Part shown: positions 21,913 through 34,567 of the stretch, in pieces
Layout: the number at the start of each line of letters is the position of its first letter
How positions within the stretch are numbered: position 1 is the first letter of the stretch
NCBI GenBank assembly: GCA_914767715.1
Contig: OU612072.1
Location: 18,292,001-18,356,000 of the forward strand
Direction: 5' to 3'
Origin: Membranipora membranacea
Taxonomy: Eukaryota; Bryozoa; Gymnolaemata; Cheilostomatida; Membraniporidae
Length of the DNA stretch: 64,000 nt
Translations under genes and position numbers: made by a program
Notes under the pieces: generated by a model
The model's database searches: none
What the model saw: only the letters and a program-made list of their open reading frames with translations
Told to the model about the DNA's origin: nothing

Positions 21913-23379
21913 CTGCAAAAAGGAGTGAACCGGATTCAAAAATCAATCATGGTTACGGATTAACTTAGTACTATACGACAATTGTATTCATTTGTTTTTA
22001 GAAAACTTTGCATAAAACTTTCTAAAGGAAAAACAAGTGAAATCACTTGTTTATACAAAAAGTGCCAAATATACAATAGTCAGAACGTGCGAAGCAAATA
22101 AAGTCATGAGACTTAAAGATTAGGTATGTTATTGCTAAAGCTCCTGATATTTGATAAATAATTAGATGAATCTATTAGTAGCTCAATGTTGTTGTATGTT
22201 TTTTTTAATATTCTTCAATTCTAGTCCTTGTTGGTACATGAGAAGGTATTCCACGGTACAGGCTGTTTGTCATGTTTGGGTCAACAATGAAACCACAAAT
22301 GTAACAGATCAACATTCTGCATAACAGTGACTAGTTATGATGTTATAATAATCTATTTCAGGTGCAAATATCCCGAGATAAAGATTTTCCACATGTGTGA
22401 GTCTATGCATATCCCGTATTTATGTTCATATATATATATAGGATATCATCTCTTTAGAGTCGGAATCTTTTTCCTAGATAACATGCTTTGAGTCATAATA
22501 TTTCGATTTTGAAAATTGTCAGTTAACAGGAGAATACTTTAACAAAAGAATTGAAATAGGACATTAATAACTCTAAGGATCTTAATCCGGCATACCATTG
22601 TGAACTTAGTTCTACTCTAACGCATAACAAGGAACAAAATAATATTTGTAATGCGTAATAATCTCTTTTTTCTACAAAGATCAACTGCAAATTTTTTGGG
22701 CTGGTATTTTGAAGCAGTTCTGTATGAATGCACTGTCAGAGTATATTTCTATGACAGGTTGAGTTTATTCGAGCTGCAGCTAAGAAAAAAGTTAAGAGTA
22801 TCAGTGTTTGAAGAGTAACCATGGACAGAATTAAAATGTCCAGCTAAGATTTATATTCATTGACAATGTGTTTGAACAACGCATGATAAAAAATTATAAA
22901 AAAAAGAACCTGATTTTAAACATTATTCCACTCTTCGACGATTCACAAGTGAATTTATGGATTCAATCATTTTTGTTGCGATAGAAATGGGTATCTAGTT
23001 ATCTTAAGCGCAAATATACCCACTTAATTCTATCAGTATACTAACTAAATTTCACCTTCTGCTGCTTTGAATTCATAATTAACACAAGAATCGAACAATG
23101 GGAAGAACTCCAACTACGCAGCTGCATGTAAATATCTCGATACTGCTTCACCATCCTAGAACTGTAAGCCAGCGATGATAACTATAACACCCCTCAACAG
23201 CTATGATAACCAATGATGCAAGGATGAATATGTTTGTTCTTGTAAATCTTATAAATCAATCAACTGGGCCAATTCTTAATTATTTATTCGTTTGCTCGCT
23301 AGCTCTCAAACAAACTTGAAAGGAGAAAACATGTATCGAAGAAATGTGTATTCACGAAATTCACAGTTCACAGTTTTAC

Positions 23380-23455
23380 CTATCAGGCAGCTCTCTCAGA
23401 CCACTCATTCTTGATCTTGTCAGATCATTGAAATCATCCATTGCCTGAGTTCACT
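23380..23455 (-). pseudogene. Half LRR exon B relic
   Basis: Ends MSGLRELPD before a GTAAAA donor. The conserved Cys of the second repeat is Gly here. No acceptor is seen. Confidence 0.4.
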
Positions 23456-24059
23456 AACTTTTACACAGCCATTTATGGTAACAATAAATATCAAATATAA
23501 TGACACCCAACTCTTCTATAATCAATTTCTAATTTATTCACATCATTTTCTAGGAAGAGGTATCCATATAATCAAACTTCCAAAATCCTTTTCTCAACAA
23601 TATGGCAATAGTTTTCAACATACTTCCATAACATCGTAGAAATCTGAAGAAGTTATGACTTTCATATACACATACAAAGTGATAAGAGTTTCAATTTAAC
23701 CTACACACTACCAATACCTTTCTTGGCAACACTATAGCTACCACTTTTAATCATTTACTAATGCACATAGGATCAAGTTCATCCATATGACATTTCAAGA
23801 TATTTTCCAGATTATTTATTTCACTAACATCTTTGTGACATCATATTTCATTGTTGTGGTTAAATTGACAAACTTGGAAGAACATTGTTAAGATGTGAGG
23901 TGGTTTCATCATAAGTGCTAAAAACAGAAATGCATTGTTGAGATGTGAGGTGGTTTCATCATAAGTGCTAAAAAAACATTCTTATGGGTGATATTAGCAG
24001 TAAATTTTATGATGTTCATGCGGGCTGATGATAATAGTAAATTTTAGTTTCGGTTTTAC

Positions 24060-24203
24060 CTTGCAGGAAGCTTGCCCAGGCCACAGCTATTCAGATTCAG
24101 TATCTTCAGGTTTACCAGCCCGTACAGAGCTGAGGGTAATATCCCTGAAGTGAACTTATTTTCCTCCAAGTATAACTCCTCCAAACAGCTCAGTTTTGAC
24201 ATG
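24060..24203 (-). CDS. LRR exon B, triplicate copy 2
   Basis: This 144-nt exon lies 2,293 bp from copy 3 and 2,291 bp from copy 1. Its protein sequence appears identical to both neighbours. The acceptor is TTTTTGCAG and the donor GTAAAA; it is symmetric phase 2. If all three copies are spliced in, the protein would carry three identical two-repeat modules in a row, which is unusual for an LRR solenoid; alternatively only some are used. Confidence 0.7.
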
Positions 24204-25672
24204 CTGCAAAAAGGAGTGAACCGGATTTAAAAATCAATCATGGTTACGGATTAACTTAGTACTATACGACAATTGTATTCATTTGTTTTTAGAAAACTTT
24301 GCATAAAACTTTCTAAAGGAAAAGCAAGTGAAATCACTTGTTTATACAAAAAGTGCCAAATATACAATAGTCAGAACGTGCGAAGCAAATAAAGTCATGA
24401 GACTTAAAGATTAGGTATGTTATTGCTAAAGCTCCTGATATTTGATAAATAATTAGATGAATCTATTAGTAGCTCAATGTTGTTGTATGTTTTTTTTAAT
24501 ATTCTTCAATTCTAGTCCTTGTTGGTACATGAAAAGGTATTCCACGGTACAGGCTGTTTGTCATGTTTGGGTCAACAATGAAACCACAAATGTAACAGAT
24601 CAACATTCTGCATAACAGTGACTAGTTATGATGTTATAATAATCTATTTCAGGTGCAAATATCCCGAGATAAAGATTTTCCACATGTGTGAGTCTATGCA
24701 TATCCCGTATTTATGTTCATATATATATATATAGGATATCATCTCTTTAGAGTCGGAATCTTTTTCCTAGATAACATGCTTTGAGTCATAATATTTCGAT
24801 TTTGAAAATTGTCAGTTAACAGGAGAATACTTTAACAAAAGAATTGAAATAGGACATTAATACCTCTAAGGATCTTAATCCGGCATACCATTGTGAACTT
24901 AGTTCTACTCTAACGCATAACAAGGAACAAAATAATATTTGTAATGCGTAATAATCTCTTTTTTCTACAAAGATCAACTGCAAATTTTTTGGGCTGGTAT
25001 TTTGAAGCAGTTCTGTATGAATGCACTGTCAGAGTATATTTCTATGACAGGTTGAGTTTATTCGAGCTGCAGCTAAGAAAAAAGTTAAGAGTATCAGTGT
25101 TTGAAGAGTAACCATGGACAGAATTAAAATGTCCAGCTAAGATTTATATTCATTGACAATGTGTTTGAACAACGCATGATAAAAAATTATAAAAAAAAGA
25201 ACCTGATTTTAAACATTATTCCACTCTTCGACGATTCACAAGTGAATTTATGGATTCAATCATTTTTGTTGCGATAGAAATGGGTATCTAGTTATCTTAA
25301 GCGCAAATATACCTACTTAATTCTATCAGTATACTAACTAAATTTCACCTTCTGCTGCTTTGAATTCATAATTAACACAAGAATCGAACAATGGGAAGAA
25401 CTCCAACTACGCAGCTGCATGTAAATATCTCGATACTGCTTCACCATCCTAGAACTGTAAGCCAGCGATGATAACTATAACACCCCTCAACAGCTATGAT
25501 AACCAATGATGCAAGGATGAATATGTTTGTTCTTGTAAATCTTATAAATCAATCAACTGGGCCAATTCTTAATTATTTATTCGTTTGCTCGCTAGCTCTC
25601 AAACAAACTTGAAAGGAGAAAACATGTATCGAAGAAATGTGTATTCACGAAATTCACAGTTCACAGTTTTAC

Positions 25673-25748
25673 CTATCAGGCAGCTCTCTCAGACCACTCA
25701 TTCTTGATCTTGTCAGATCATTGAAATCATCCATTGCCTGAGTTCACT
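25673..25748 (-). pseudogene. Half LRR exon B relic
   Basis: Ends MSGLRELPD next to a GTAAAA donor; the upstream part (DFNDLTRSR) is open but runs into a stop and lacks an acceptor. Copy of 23380. Confidence 0.4.
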
Positions 25749-26352
25749 AACTTTTACACAGCCATTTATGGTAACAATAAATATCAAATATAATGACACC
25801 CAACTCTTCTATAATCAATTTCTAATTTATTCACATCATTCTCTAGGAAGAGGTATCCATATAATCAAACTTCCAAAATCCTTTTCTCAACAATATGGCA
25901 ATAGTTTTCAACATACTTCCATAACATCGTAGAAATCTGAAGAAGTTATGACTTTCATATACACATACAAAGTGATAAGAGTTTCAATTTAACCTACACA
26001 CTACCAATACCTTTCTTGGCAACACTATAGCTACCACTTTTAATCATTTACTAATGCACATAGGATCAAGTTCATCCATATGACATTTCAAGATATTTTC
26101 CAGATTATTTATTTCACTAATACCTTTGTGACATCATATTTCATTGTTGTGGTTAAATTGACAAACTTGGAAGAACATTGTTAAGATGTGAGGTGGTTTC
26201 ATCATAAGTGCTAAAAACAGAAATGCATTGTTGAGATGTGAGGTGGTTTCATCATAAGTGCTAAAAAAACATTCTTATGGGTGATATTAGCAGTAAATTT
26301 TATGATGTTCATGCGGGCTGATGATAATAGTAAATTTTAGTTTCGGTTTTAC

Positions 26353-26496
26353 CTTGCAGGAAGCTTGCCCAGGCCACAGCTATTCAGATTCAGTATCTTC
26401 AGGTTTACCAGCCCGTACAGAGCTGAGGGTAATATCCCTGAAGTGAACTTATTTTCCTCCAAGTATAACTCCTCCAAACAGCTCAGTTTTGACATG
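26353..26496 (-). CDS. LRR exon B, triplicate copy 3
   Basis: This 144-nt, phase 2-2 exon encodes MSKLSCLEELYLEENKF, SGILPSALYGLVNLKI and NSCGLGKLPA. The acceptor is TTTTGCAG and the donor GTAAAA. It belongs to the 2.29-kb triplication with 24060 and 21769. The three encode the same protein sequence as far as I can read, with one synonymous Leu codon change (TTA in the 21769 copy, TTG in the other two), so the copies are either very recent or kept alike by gene conversion. ALYG replaces the AVCK of the 30520 exon, a difference on the variable face of the second repeat. Confidence 0.7.
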
Positions 26497-27963
26497 CTGC
26501 AAAAGGGAGTGAACCGGATTTAAAAATCAATCATGGTTACGGATTAACTTAGTACTATACGACAATTGTATTCATTTGTTTTTAGAAAACTTTGCATAAA
26601 ACTTTCTAAAGGAAAAACAAGTGAAATCACTTGTTTATACAAAAAGTGCCAAATATACAATAGTCAGAACGTGCGAAGCAAATAAAGTCATGAGACTTAA
26701 AGATTAGGTATGTTATTGCTAAAGCTCCTGATATTTGATAAATAATTAGATGAATCTATTAGTAGCTCAATGTTGTTGTATGTTTTTTTTAATATTCTTC
26801 AATTCTAGTCCTTGTTGGTACATGAGAAGGTATTCCACGGTACAGGCTGTTTGTCATGTTTGGGTCAACAATGAAACCACAAATGTAACAGATCAACATT
26901 CTGCATAACAGTGACTAGTTATGATGTTATAATAATCTATTTCAGGTGCAAATATCCCGAGATAAAGATTTTCCACATGTGTGAGTCTATGCATATCCCG
27001 TATTTATGTTCATATATATATATAGGATATCATCTCTTTAGAGTCGGAATCTTTTTCCTAGATAACATGCTTTGAGTCATAATATTTCGATTTTGAAAAT
27101 TGTCAGTTAACAGGAGAATACTTTAACAAAAGAATTGAAATAGGACATTAATACCTCTAAGGATCTTAATCCGGCATACCATTGTGAACTTAGTTCTACT
27201 CTAACGCATAACAAGGAACAAAATAATATTTGTAATGCGTAATAATCTCTTATTTCTACAAAGATCAACTGCAAATTTTTTGGGCTGGTATTTTGAAGCA
27301 GTTCTGTATGAATGCACTGTCAGAGTATATTTCTATGACAGGTTGAGTTTATTCGAGCTGCAGCTAAGAAAAAAGTTAAGAGTATCAGTGTTTGAAGAGT
27401 AACCATGGACAGAATTAAAATGTCCAGCTAAGATTTATATTCATTGACAATGTGTTTGAACAACGCATGATAAAAAATTATAAAAAAAAGAACCTGATTT
27501 TAAACATTATTCCACTCTTCGACGATTCACAAGTGAATTTATGGATTCAATCATTTTTGTTGCGATAGAAATGGGTATCTAGTTATCTTAAGCGCAAATG
27601 AACCCACTTAATTCTATCAGTATACTAACTAAATTTCACCTTCTGCTGCTTTGAATTCATAATTAACACAAGAATTGAACAATGGGAAGAACTCCAACTA
27701 CGCAGCTGCATGTAAATATCTCGATACTGCTTCACCATCCTAGAACTGTAAGCCAGCGATGATAACTATAACACCCCTCAACAGCTATGATAACCAATGA
27801 TGCAAGGATGAATATGTTTGTTCTTGTAAATCTTATAAATCAACCAACTGGGCCAATTCTTAATCATTTATTCGTTTGCTCGCTAGCTCTCAAACAAACT
27901 TGAAAGGAGAAAACATGTATCGAAGAAATGTGTATTCACGAAATTCACAGCTCACAGTTTTAT

Positions 27964-28039
27964 CTATCAGGCAGCTCTCTCAGACCACTCATTCTTGATC
28001 TTATCAGATCATTAAAATCATCCATGGCCTGAGCTTGCC
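27964..28039 (-). pseudogene. Half LRR exon B relic with lost donor
   Basis: This is the same relic as at 25673, but the donor GT has become GA (GATAAA), so even the remaining splice site is gone. Found in the partial fourth copy at the end of the 2.29-kb triplication. Confidence 0.4.
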
Positions 28040-28657
28040 AACTTTTACACATCCATTTATTGTAACAATAAATATCAAATAAAATGACACCCAGCTATTC
28101 TATAATCAATTTCTAATTTATTCACATCATTTTCTAGGAAGAGGTATCCATATAATCAAACATCCAAAATACTTTTCTCAACAAAATGGCAATAGTTTTC
28201 AACATACTTCCATAACATCGTAGATCTCTGAAGAAGTTATGTCTTTCATAAACACTTACAAAGTGATAAGAATTTCAATTTAACCTACACACTACCAATA
28301 CCTTTCTTGGCAACACTATAGCTACCACTTTTAATTATTTACTAATGCACATAAGATCAAGTCCATCCATATAACATTTTAAGATATTTTCCAGATTATT
28401 TATTTCCTGTTAATTATGCACTAACATCTTTGTGAAATCATATTTCATTGTTGTGGTTCAATTGGACAAACTTGGAAGAACATTGTTAAGATGTGAGGTG
28501 GTCTCATCATAAGCGCTAAAAACGGAAGAACATTGTTGAGATGTGATGTGGTTTCATCATAAGTGCTAAATAAACATTCTCATCGGTGATATTAGCAGTA
28601 AATGTCATGATTTTCATTCGGGCTGATGATAATAGTAAATTTTATTTTCGGATTTAC

Positions 28658-28686
28658 CTTGCAGCAAGCTCGCCCAGGCCACAGCC
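28658..28686 (-). pseudogene. Truncated LRR exon B (C-terminal stub)
   Basis: This is a remnant of about 29 nt with an intact donor encoding CGLGELAA; the rest of the exon is missing and replaced by the intron block that begins ttccatggtacagg. It has the same breakpoint as 32707-32735 in the other 4.05-kb copy. The usual LP of the repeat end is LA here, a further sign of decay. Confidence 0.55.
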
Positions 28687-30224
28687 ACTTCCATGGTACA
28701 GGCTGTTTGTCAAGTTTGTGATAAAAATGATATCACATATGTTACATATCAACATTCTACATTTCAGGGTCTAGTTTTGTTGTCATAAAATTCTATCTCA
28801 GGTTTAAATATCACTCCGACATACCATTGTGAACTTAGTTCTATTCTAAGTCATAACAAGGATCAAAATAAATGTCTTATGTGTTATATTGTGCTTTTTT
28901 CTAGAAAGATGCAAAATTAATCAGGTTCGGCTGGAACTTTGAAGTAGTCCTCTATGAATGTACGGTGAATGTCAATTTCTGAGACAGGATTAATTTCATC
29001 GGGTAACATTAAAAAATCTCTTTTTTTAAGAGCATCAGAAATTGCAAATAGCCATTAATAGAATTGAAATGTTCAGCTGAGAGGTATATTTATTAATGTG
29101 TCTGAACAATGCAGGATGAAATATTATAAAAGGTGGACCTGAGTTTCAAACATATTCACTATTCGACAATTCACGTGTGAATTTATGGATTTAATCATTT
29201 CTGCTTTGAGAATAAATGGGTATCTAGTTATCTTCAGCAAGCATGACCCTTTGAATAATCGTAATGCATGCAATATTTTTCCAGGATGAGGGACGCCCAG
29301 GGTCTGACAATCCTCAACCATTTGAAAACTCTAGACTCGAAACTATGGGCTATTTCATACACACTCAGTGTCCTTCCTAGTTGAGTACATCTCTGCCAAA
29401 TATTAAAAAAAAATTTTAGATGGGCAATTGAAAATCAGAATTTCCTAAACCTCTATCATATACCAATTATAACATGCTCAAACTGATCAAGTTGTCATAC
29501 ACCAACAAGTTCTCAGATGATTCCCAACTATTCTGCATTCAATTTCATAGTTATTTGCATCATTTTCCAGAGATTAATATCCATATAATCAAACCTCCGA
29601 ATACTACTTTTCTCCACTATATCGTCACAGTTTTCAATAATCTCTCATAACATTGTCAATCTCTGAGGAAGTTATGTCATTTGAAAAAAAGTGTCTTCCA
29701 GCCACTTCAAATGAACTTATTTAAAAGATTCTTACCACACACTAAGTGATATTATTTCAAATTTAAGTGATCATGTTAAACTACACACTACCAATACCCT
29801 TCTTGACAATACTATAGCTACCACTTTTAGTTGTTAACCAATTCTCATAAGTCTGTGTATATCACATTTTAAGATATCTTCAAGATTATATTTCTTTTTA
29901 ATTATGCACTAACACCTTTGTGACTTTTTCTTATTTTTTTTGTTTGGGTATTCTGTAAAACACTCTCATCCAATGAGTATTCCCCAAAAAATAAAGTTTA
30001 TAAATATGTGTATTATATCCATAGGTGCTTGCCTTTTATCATCTTACATAATTTTGTTTTGTTTATTGCTTTGGTTAAATTGACAAACTTGACTGAACAC
30101 CGTTAAGCTGAGAGTTGGTTTCATCAAAAGTGTTAAAAAACCATTCTCATAGGTTAACTTAGCAGTAGTTGTCATGATTTTATTGCGAGAAAATTATAGT
30201 AGTTTATTTAATACACAGTTTTAC

Positions 30225-30368
30225 CTTTCAGGCAGCTCGCACAGTCCACAGTTTCCCAGGTTAAGTATCTTCAGGTTTACCAGCTGGCACCCAGCTGAGG
30301 GTAACACACCTGAGCTGAAACTACTAAATCCTAGGTATAACTTCTCCAAACGGCTCAGATTTGACATG
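30225..30368 (-). pseudogene. LRR exon B with destroyed splice acceptor
   Basis: The frame is open over 144 nt (MSNLSRLEKLYLGF, SSGVLPSAGCQLV, NCGLCELPE), with an intact donor. The acceptor reads GCGG where intact exons have GCAG, so normal splicing into it should fail. Within the second repeat the usual SAVC is SAGC, a change at a core position that suggests relaxed constraint. It is the partner of 34273-34416. Confidence 0.6.
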
Positions 30369-30519
30369 CCGCAAAAGGGAAATTGTTTGGTTGTTATAAA
30401 ATTCTGTATCCCATGTATTATCCCGAGATCAAGATTTACTATATGAATTTATCCATATCCTGTTTTGATATATAGGATATCAGGCTGATGATAATAGTAA
30501 ATTTAATTTTCGGTTTTAC

Positions 30520-30663
30520 CTTTCAGGAAGCTTGCCCAGGCCACAGCTATTCAGATTCAGTATCTTCAGGTTTACCAGCTTGCACACAGCTGAGGGTAAT
30601 ATCCCAGAAGTGAACTTATTTCCCTCTAAGTATAACTCCTCCAAACAGCTCAGATTTGACATG
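30520..30663 (-). CDS. LRR exon B, proximal copy of the 4.05-kb pair
   Basis: This 144-nt, phase 2-2 exon encodes MSNLSCLEELYLEGNKF, then SGILPSAVCKLVNLKI and NSCGLGKLPE. The acceptor ends TTTCCAG before 30663; the donor is GTAAAA. It has two LRRs with the L, N and C scaffold positions intact. It is the duplicate of 34568-34711. The neighbouring exon 152 bp downstream in the gene (30225-30368) has a lost acceptor, so this one would splice on to the next intact exon at 26496. No signs of decay. Confidence 0.7.
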
Positions 30664-32014
30664 CTGGAAAAAGGAATGAACACAATTTTAAAATCAATCA
30701 TGGTTATGGGTTAACTTAGTTCTATACGACAATTTTATTCATTTGTTTTCAGAAAATTTTGCATAAAATTATCTAAAGCATGAACAAGTGTAATTACTTG
30801 TCTATACAAAAAGTGCCAGATATACAAGAGTCAGAATGTGCGAAGCAAATAAAGTCATGAGACTTAAAAATTAGGTGAGCTATTGCTAAAGCTCCTGAAA
30901 TTTGATAAATAATTAAATGAATCTATTGGTAGATTAATGTCGTTGTATGTTTTTTTTTAATATTCTTCAATTCTAGTCCTTGTTGGTACATGAGAAGGTA
31001 TTCCATGGTACAGGCTGTTTGCCATGTTGGTGTCAACAATGAAACCACAAATGTAACAGATCAACATTCTACATAACAGTGAGTAGTTATGATGTTATAA
31101 TATTTTATCTCAGGTGTAAATATCCCGAGATCGAGATTTTCCACACGTGTGAGTTTTTAGATATCCCGTATTGATATTTACAGATATATATATATAGGAT
31201 ATCATCTCTTCAGAGTCGGAATCCTTTACCTAGATAACATCCTTTGAGTCATAATATTTCGATTTTGAAAATTGTCAGTTAACAGGATAAAATACTTAAA
31301 CAAAAAAATGAATTAGGATATTAATACTCCTAGGGATCTCATTCCGACCTACAATTGTGAACTTAGTTCTACTCTAACTCATAACAAGGAACAAAATAAT
31401 ATTTGTAATGTGTAATAATCTCCCTTTTCTACAAAGATCAACTGCAAAATTTTTTGGACGTTATTTTGAAGCAGTCCTGTATGAATGCACTGCATTGACA
31501 ATGTGTTTGAACAACGCATGATCAAAAATTATAAAAAAGTGGACCGGATTTTAAACATTATTCCACTCTTCGACAATTCACAAGTGAATTTATAGATTCA
31601 ATCATTTTTGTTGCGATAGAAATGGGTATCTCGTTATCTTAAGCCCACATATACCCACTTAATTCTATCAGTATATTGACTAAACTTCACCTTCTACTGC
31701 TTTGAATTCATAATTAACACAAGAATCGAACAATGGTAACAACTCCAACTACGCAGCTGCATGTAAATATCTTGATACTGCTTCACCATCCTAGAACTGT
31801 AAGCCAGCGATGATAACTATAACACCCCTCAACAGCTATGATAACCAATGATGCAAGGATGAATATGTGTGTTCTTAAAAAGCTTATAAATCAATCAACT
31901 GGGCCAATTCCTAATTATTTATTCGTTTGCTCTCTAGCTCTCAAACAAACTTTAAAGGAGAAAACATGTATCAAAGAAATGTGAATTTTCGAAATTCACA
32001 GTTCACAGTTTTAC

Positions 32015-32090
32015 CTATCAGGCTGCTCTCTCAGACCACTCATTCTTGATCTTGTCAGATCATTGAAATCATGCATTGCCTGAGCTTGCT
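32015..32090 (-). pseudogene. Half LRR exon B relic
   Basis: This donor-proximal relic has an open frame ending in the LRR-like MSGLRE before a GTAAAA donor; the last residues differ from the other copies (a T replaces A in the LPD codons). An in-frame stop lies a few codons upstream of the open part and no acceptor is seen. Confidence 0.4.
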
Positions 32091-32706
32091 AACTTTTACA
32101 CAGCCATTTATGGTAACAATAAATATTAAATAAAATTACACGGAACTATTCTATAATCAATTTAAAATTTATTCACATAATTTTCTAGGAAGTGGTATCC
32201 ATATGATCAAACTCCCAAAATACTTTTCTCAACAATGGCAATAGTTTTCAACATACTTCCATAACATCATAGAACTCTGAAGAAGTTATGTCTTTCATAT
32301 ACACATACAAAGTGATAAGAGTTTCAATTTAACCTACACACTACCAATACCTTTCTTGGCAACACTATAGCTACCACTTTTAATTATTTACTAATGCACA
32401 TAAGATCAAGTCCATCCATATAACATTTTAAGATATTTTCCAGATTATTTATTTCCTGTTAATTATGCACTAACATCTTTGTGACATCATATTTCATTGT
32501 TGTGGTTAAATTGGACAAACTTGGAAGAACATTGTTAAGATGTGAGGTGGTTTCATCATAAGTGCTAAAAACGGAAGAACATTGTTGACTTGTGAGGTGG
32601 TTTCATCATAAGTGCTAAAAAAACATTCTCATGGGTGATATTAACAGTAACTGTCATGATGTTCATACGGGCTGATGATAATAGTAAATTTTATTTTCGG
32701 ATTTAC

Positions 32707-32735
32707 CTTGCAGGAAGCTCCCCCAGGCCACAGCC
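32707..32735 (-). pseudogene. Truncated LRR exon B (C-terminal stub)
   Basis: Only the last 29 nt remain next to a good donor: they encode CGL and a terminal segment of the LPAS type. To the right the homology breaks abruptly and continues with an intron block (ttccatggtacaggctg) that in other copies lies more than 300 bp from an exon. This is a deletion junction that removed the acceptor and about 115 nt of the exon. The same junction is at 28658-28686, so it predates duplication. Confidence 0.55.
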
Positions 32736-34272
32736 ACTTCCATGGTACAGGCTGTTTGTCAAGTTTGTGACAAAAATGATATCACATATGTTAAATATCA
32801 ACATTCTACATTTCAGGGTCTAGTTTTGTTGTCATAAAATTCTATCTCAGGTTTAAATATTACTCCGACATACCATTGTGAACTTAGTTCTATTCTAAGT
32901 CATAACAAGGAACAAAATAAATGTCTTATGTGTTATATTCTGCTTTTTTCTAGAAAGTTGCAAAATTAATCAGGTTCGGCTGGAATTTTGAAGTAGTCAT
33001 CTATGAATGTACGGTGAATGTCAATTTCTGAGACAGGATTAATTTCATCGGGTAACATTAAAAAATCTAGTTTTTAAGAGCATCAGAAATTGCAAATAGC
33101 CATTAATAGAATTGAAATGTTCAGCTGAGAGGTATATTTATTAATGTGTCTGAACAATGCAGGATGAAATATTATAAAAGGTGGACCTGAGTTTCAAACA
33201 TATTCACTATTCGACAATTCACGTGTGAATTTATGGATTTAATCATTTCTGCTTTGAGAATAAATGGGTATCTAGTTATCTTCAGCAAGCATGACCCTTT
33301 GAATAATCGTAATGCATGCAATATTTTTCCAGGATGAGGGACGCCCAGGGTCTGACAATCCTCAACCATTTGAAAACTCTAGACTCGAAACTATGGGCTA
33401 TTTCATACACACTCAGTGTCCTTCCTAGTTGAGTACATCCCTGCCAAATATTAAAAAAAAATTTTAGATGGGCAATTGAAAATCAGAATTTCCTAAACCT
33501 CTATCATATACCAATTATAACATGCTCAAACTGATCAAGTTGTCATACACCAACAAGTTCTCAGATGATTCCCAACTATTCTGCAATCAATTTCATAGTT
33601 ATTTGCATCATTTTCCAGAGAGGAATATCCATATAATCATACCTCCGAATACTACTTTTCTCTACTATATTGTCACAGTTTTCAATATTCTCTCATAACA
33701 TTGTCAATCTCTGAGGAAGTTATGTCATTTGAAAAATAGTGTCTTCCAGCCACTTCAAATGAACTTATTTAAAAGATTCTTACCAAACACAAAGTGATAT
33801 TATTTCAAATTTAAGTGATCATGTTAAACTACACACTACCAATACCCTTCTTGACAATACTATAGCTACCACTTTTAGTTATTAACCAATTCTCATAAGT
33901 CTGTGCATATCACATTTTAAGATATCTTCAAGATTATATTTCTTGTTAATTATGCACTAACATCTTTGTGACTTTTTCTTATTGTTTTTGTTTGGGTATT
34001 CTGTAAAACACTCTCATCCAATGAGTATTCCCCAAAAAATGAAGTTTATATATATGTGTATTATATCCATAGGTGCTTGCCTTTTATCATCTTACATAAT
34101 TTTGTTTTGTTTATTGCTTTGGTTAAATTGACAAACTTGAATGAACACCGTTAAGCTGAGAGTTGGTTTCATCAAAAGTGTTAAAAAACCATTCTCATAG
34201 GTTAACTTAGCTGTAGTTGTCATGATTTTATTGCGAGAAAATTATAGTAGTTTATTAAATACACAGTTTTAC

Positions 34273-34416
34273 CTTTCAGGCAGCTCGCACAGCCCACAGT
34301 TTCCCAGGTTAAGTATCTTCAGGTTTACCAGCTCGCACACAGCTGAGGGTAACACACCTGAGCTGAAACTACTAAATCCTAGGTATAACTTCTCCAAACG
34401 GCTCAGATTTGACTTG
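34273..34416 (-). pseudogene. LRR exon B with destroyed splice acceptor
   Basis: The 144-nt reading frame is open (SNLSRLEKLYLGF and NCGLCELPE), and the donor (GTAAAA) is intact, but the acceptor dinucleotide is GG instead of AG (TTTTGCGG). The usual first codon ATG has become AAG. An AG does occur 4 nt inside the exon, but using it would shift the reading phase. It therefore looks skippable and probably silent. Because both ends are phase 2, skipping it would not disturb the frame of the gene. The same acceptor lesion is in the duplicate at 30225-30368, so it predates the 4.05-kb duplication. Confidence 0.6.
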
Positions 34417-34567
34417 CCGCAAAAGGGAAATTGTTTGGTTGTTATAAAATTCTATATCCCATGTATTATCCCGAGATCAAGATTTACTATATGAATTTAT
34501 CCATATCCTGTTTTGATATATAGGATATCAGGCTGATGATAATAGTAAATTTAATTTTCGGTTTTAC

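Larger units (their letters stand above)
21426..23716. repeat. 2.29-kb tandem triplication, copy 1
   Basis: Starts at the block cctttcttggcaacac, which recurs at 23717, 26010 and 28301 (spacings 2291, 2293, 2291). Contains LRR exon 21769 and half exon 23380, with a short (AT)n run whose length varies among copies. Confidence 0.85.
23717..26009. repeat. 2.29-kb tandem triplication, copy 2
   Basis: Nearly identical to copies 1 and 3; the (AT)n run near 24720 is longer by one or two repeats. Contains LRR exon 24060 and half exon 25673. Confidence 0.85.
26010..28300. repeat. 2.29-kb tandem triplication, copy 3
   Basis: Contains LRR exon 26353 and the half exon 27964. Its last 700 bp diverge more from copies 1 and 2, and grade into the related 4.05-kb units that follow. 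Confidence 0.85.
28240..32290. repeat. 4.05-kb segmental duplication, copy 1
   Basis: Corresponding exons lie 4,048-4,049 bp apart from copy 2. Each unit carries one truncated exon, one exon with a dead acceptor, and one intact exon. Boundaries are approximate because both ends grade into the related 2.29-kb units. Confidence 0.7.
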
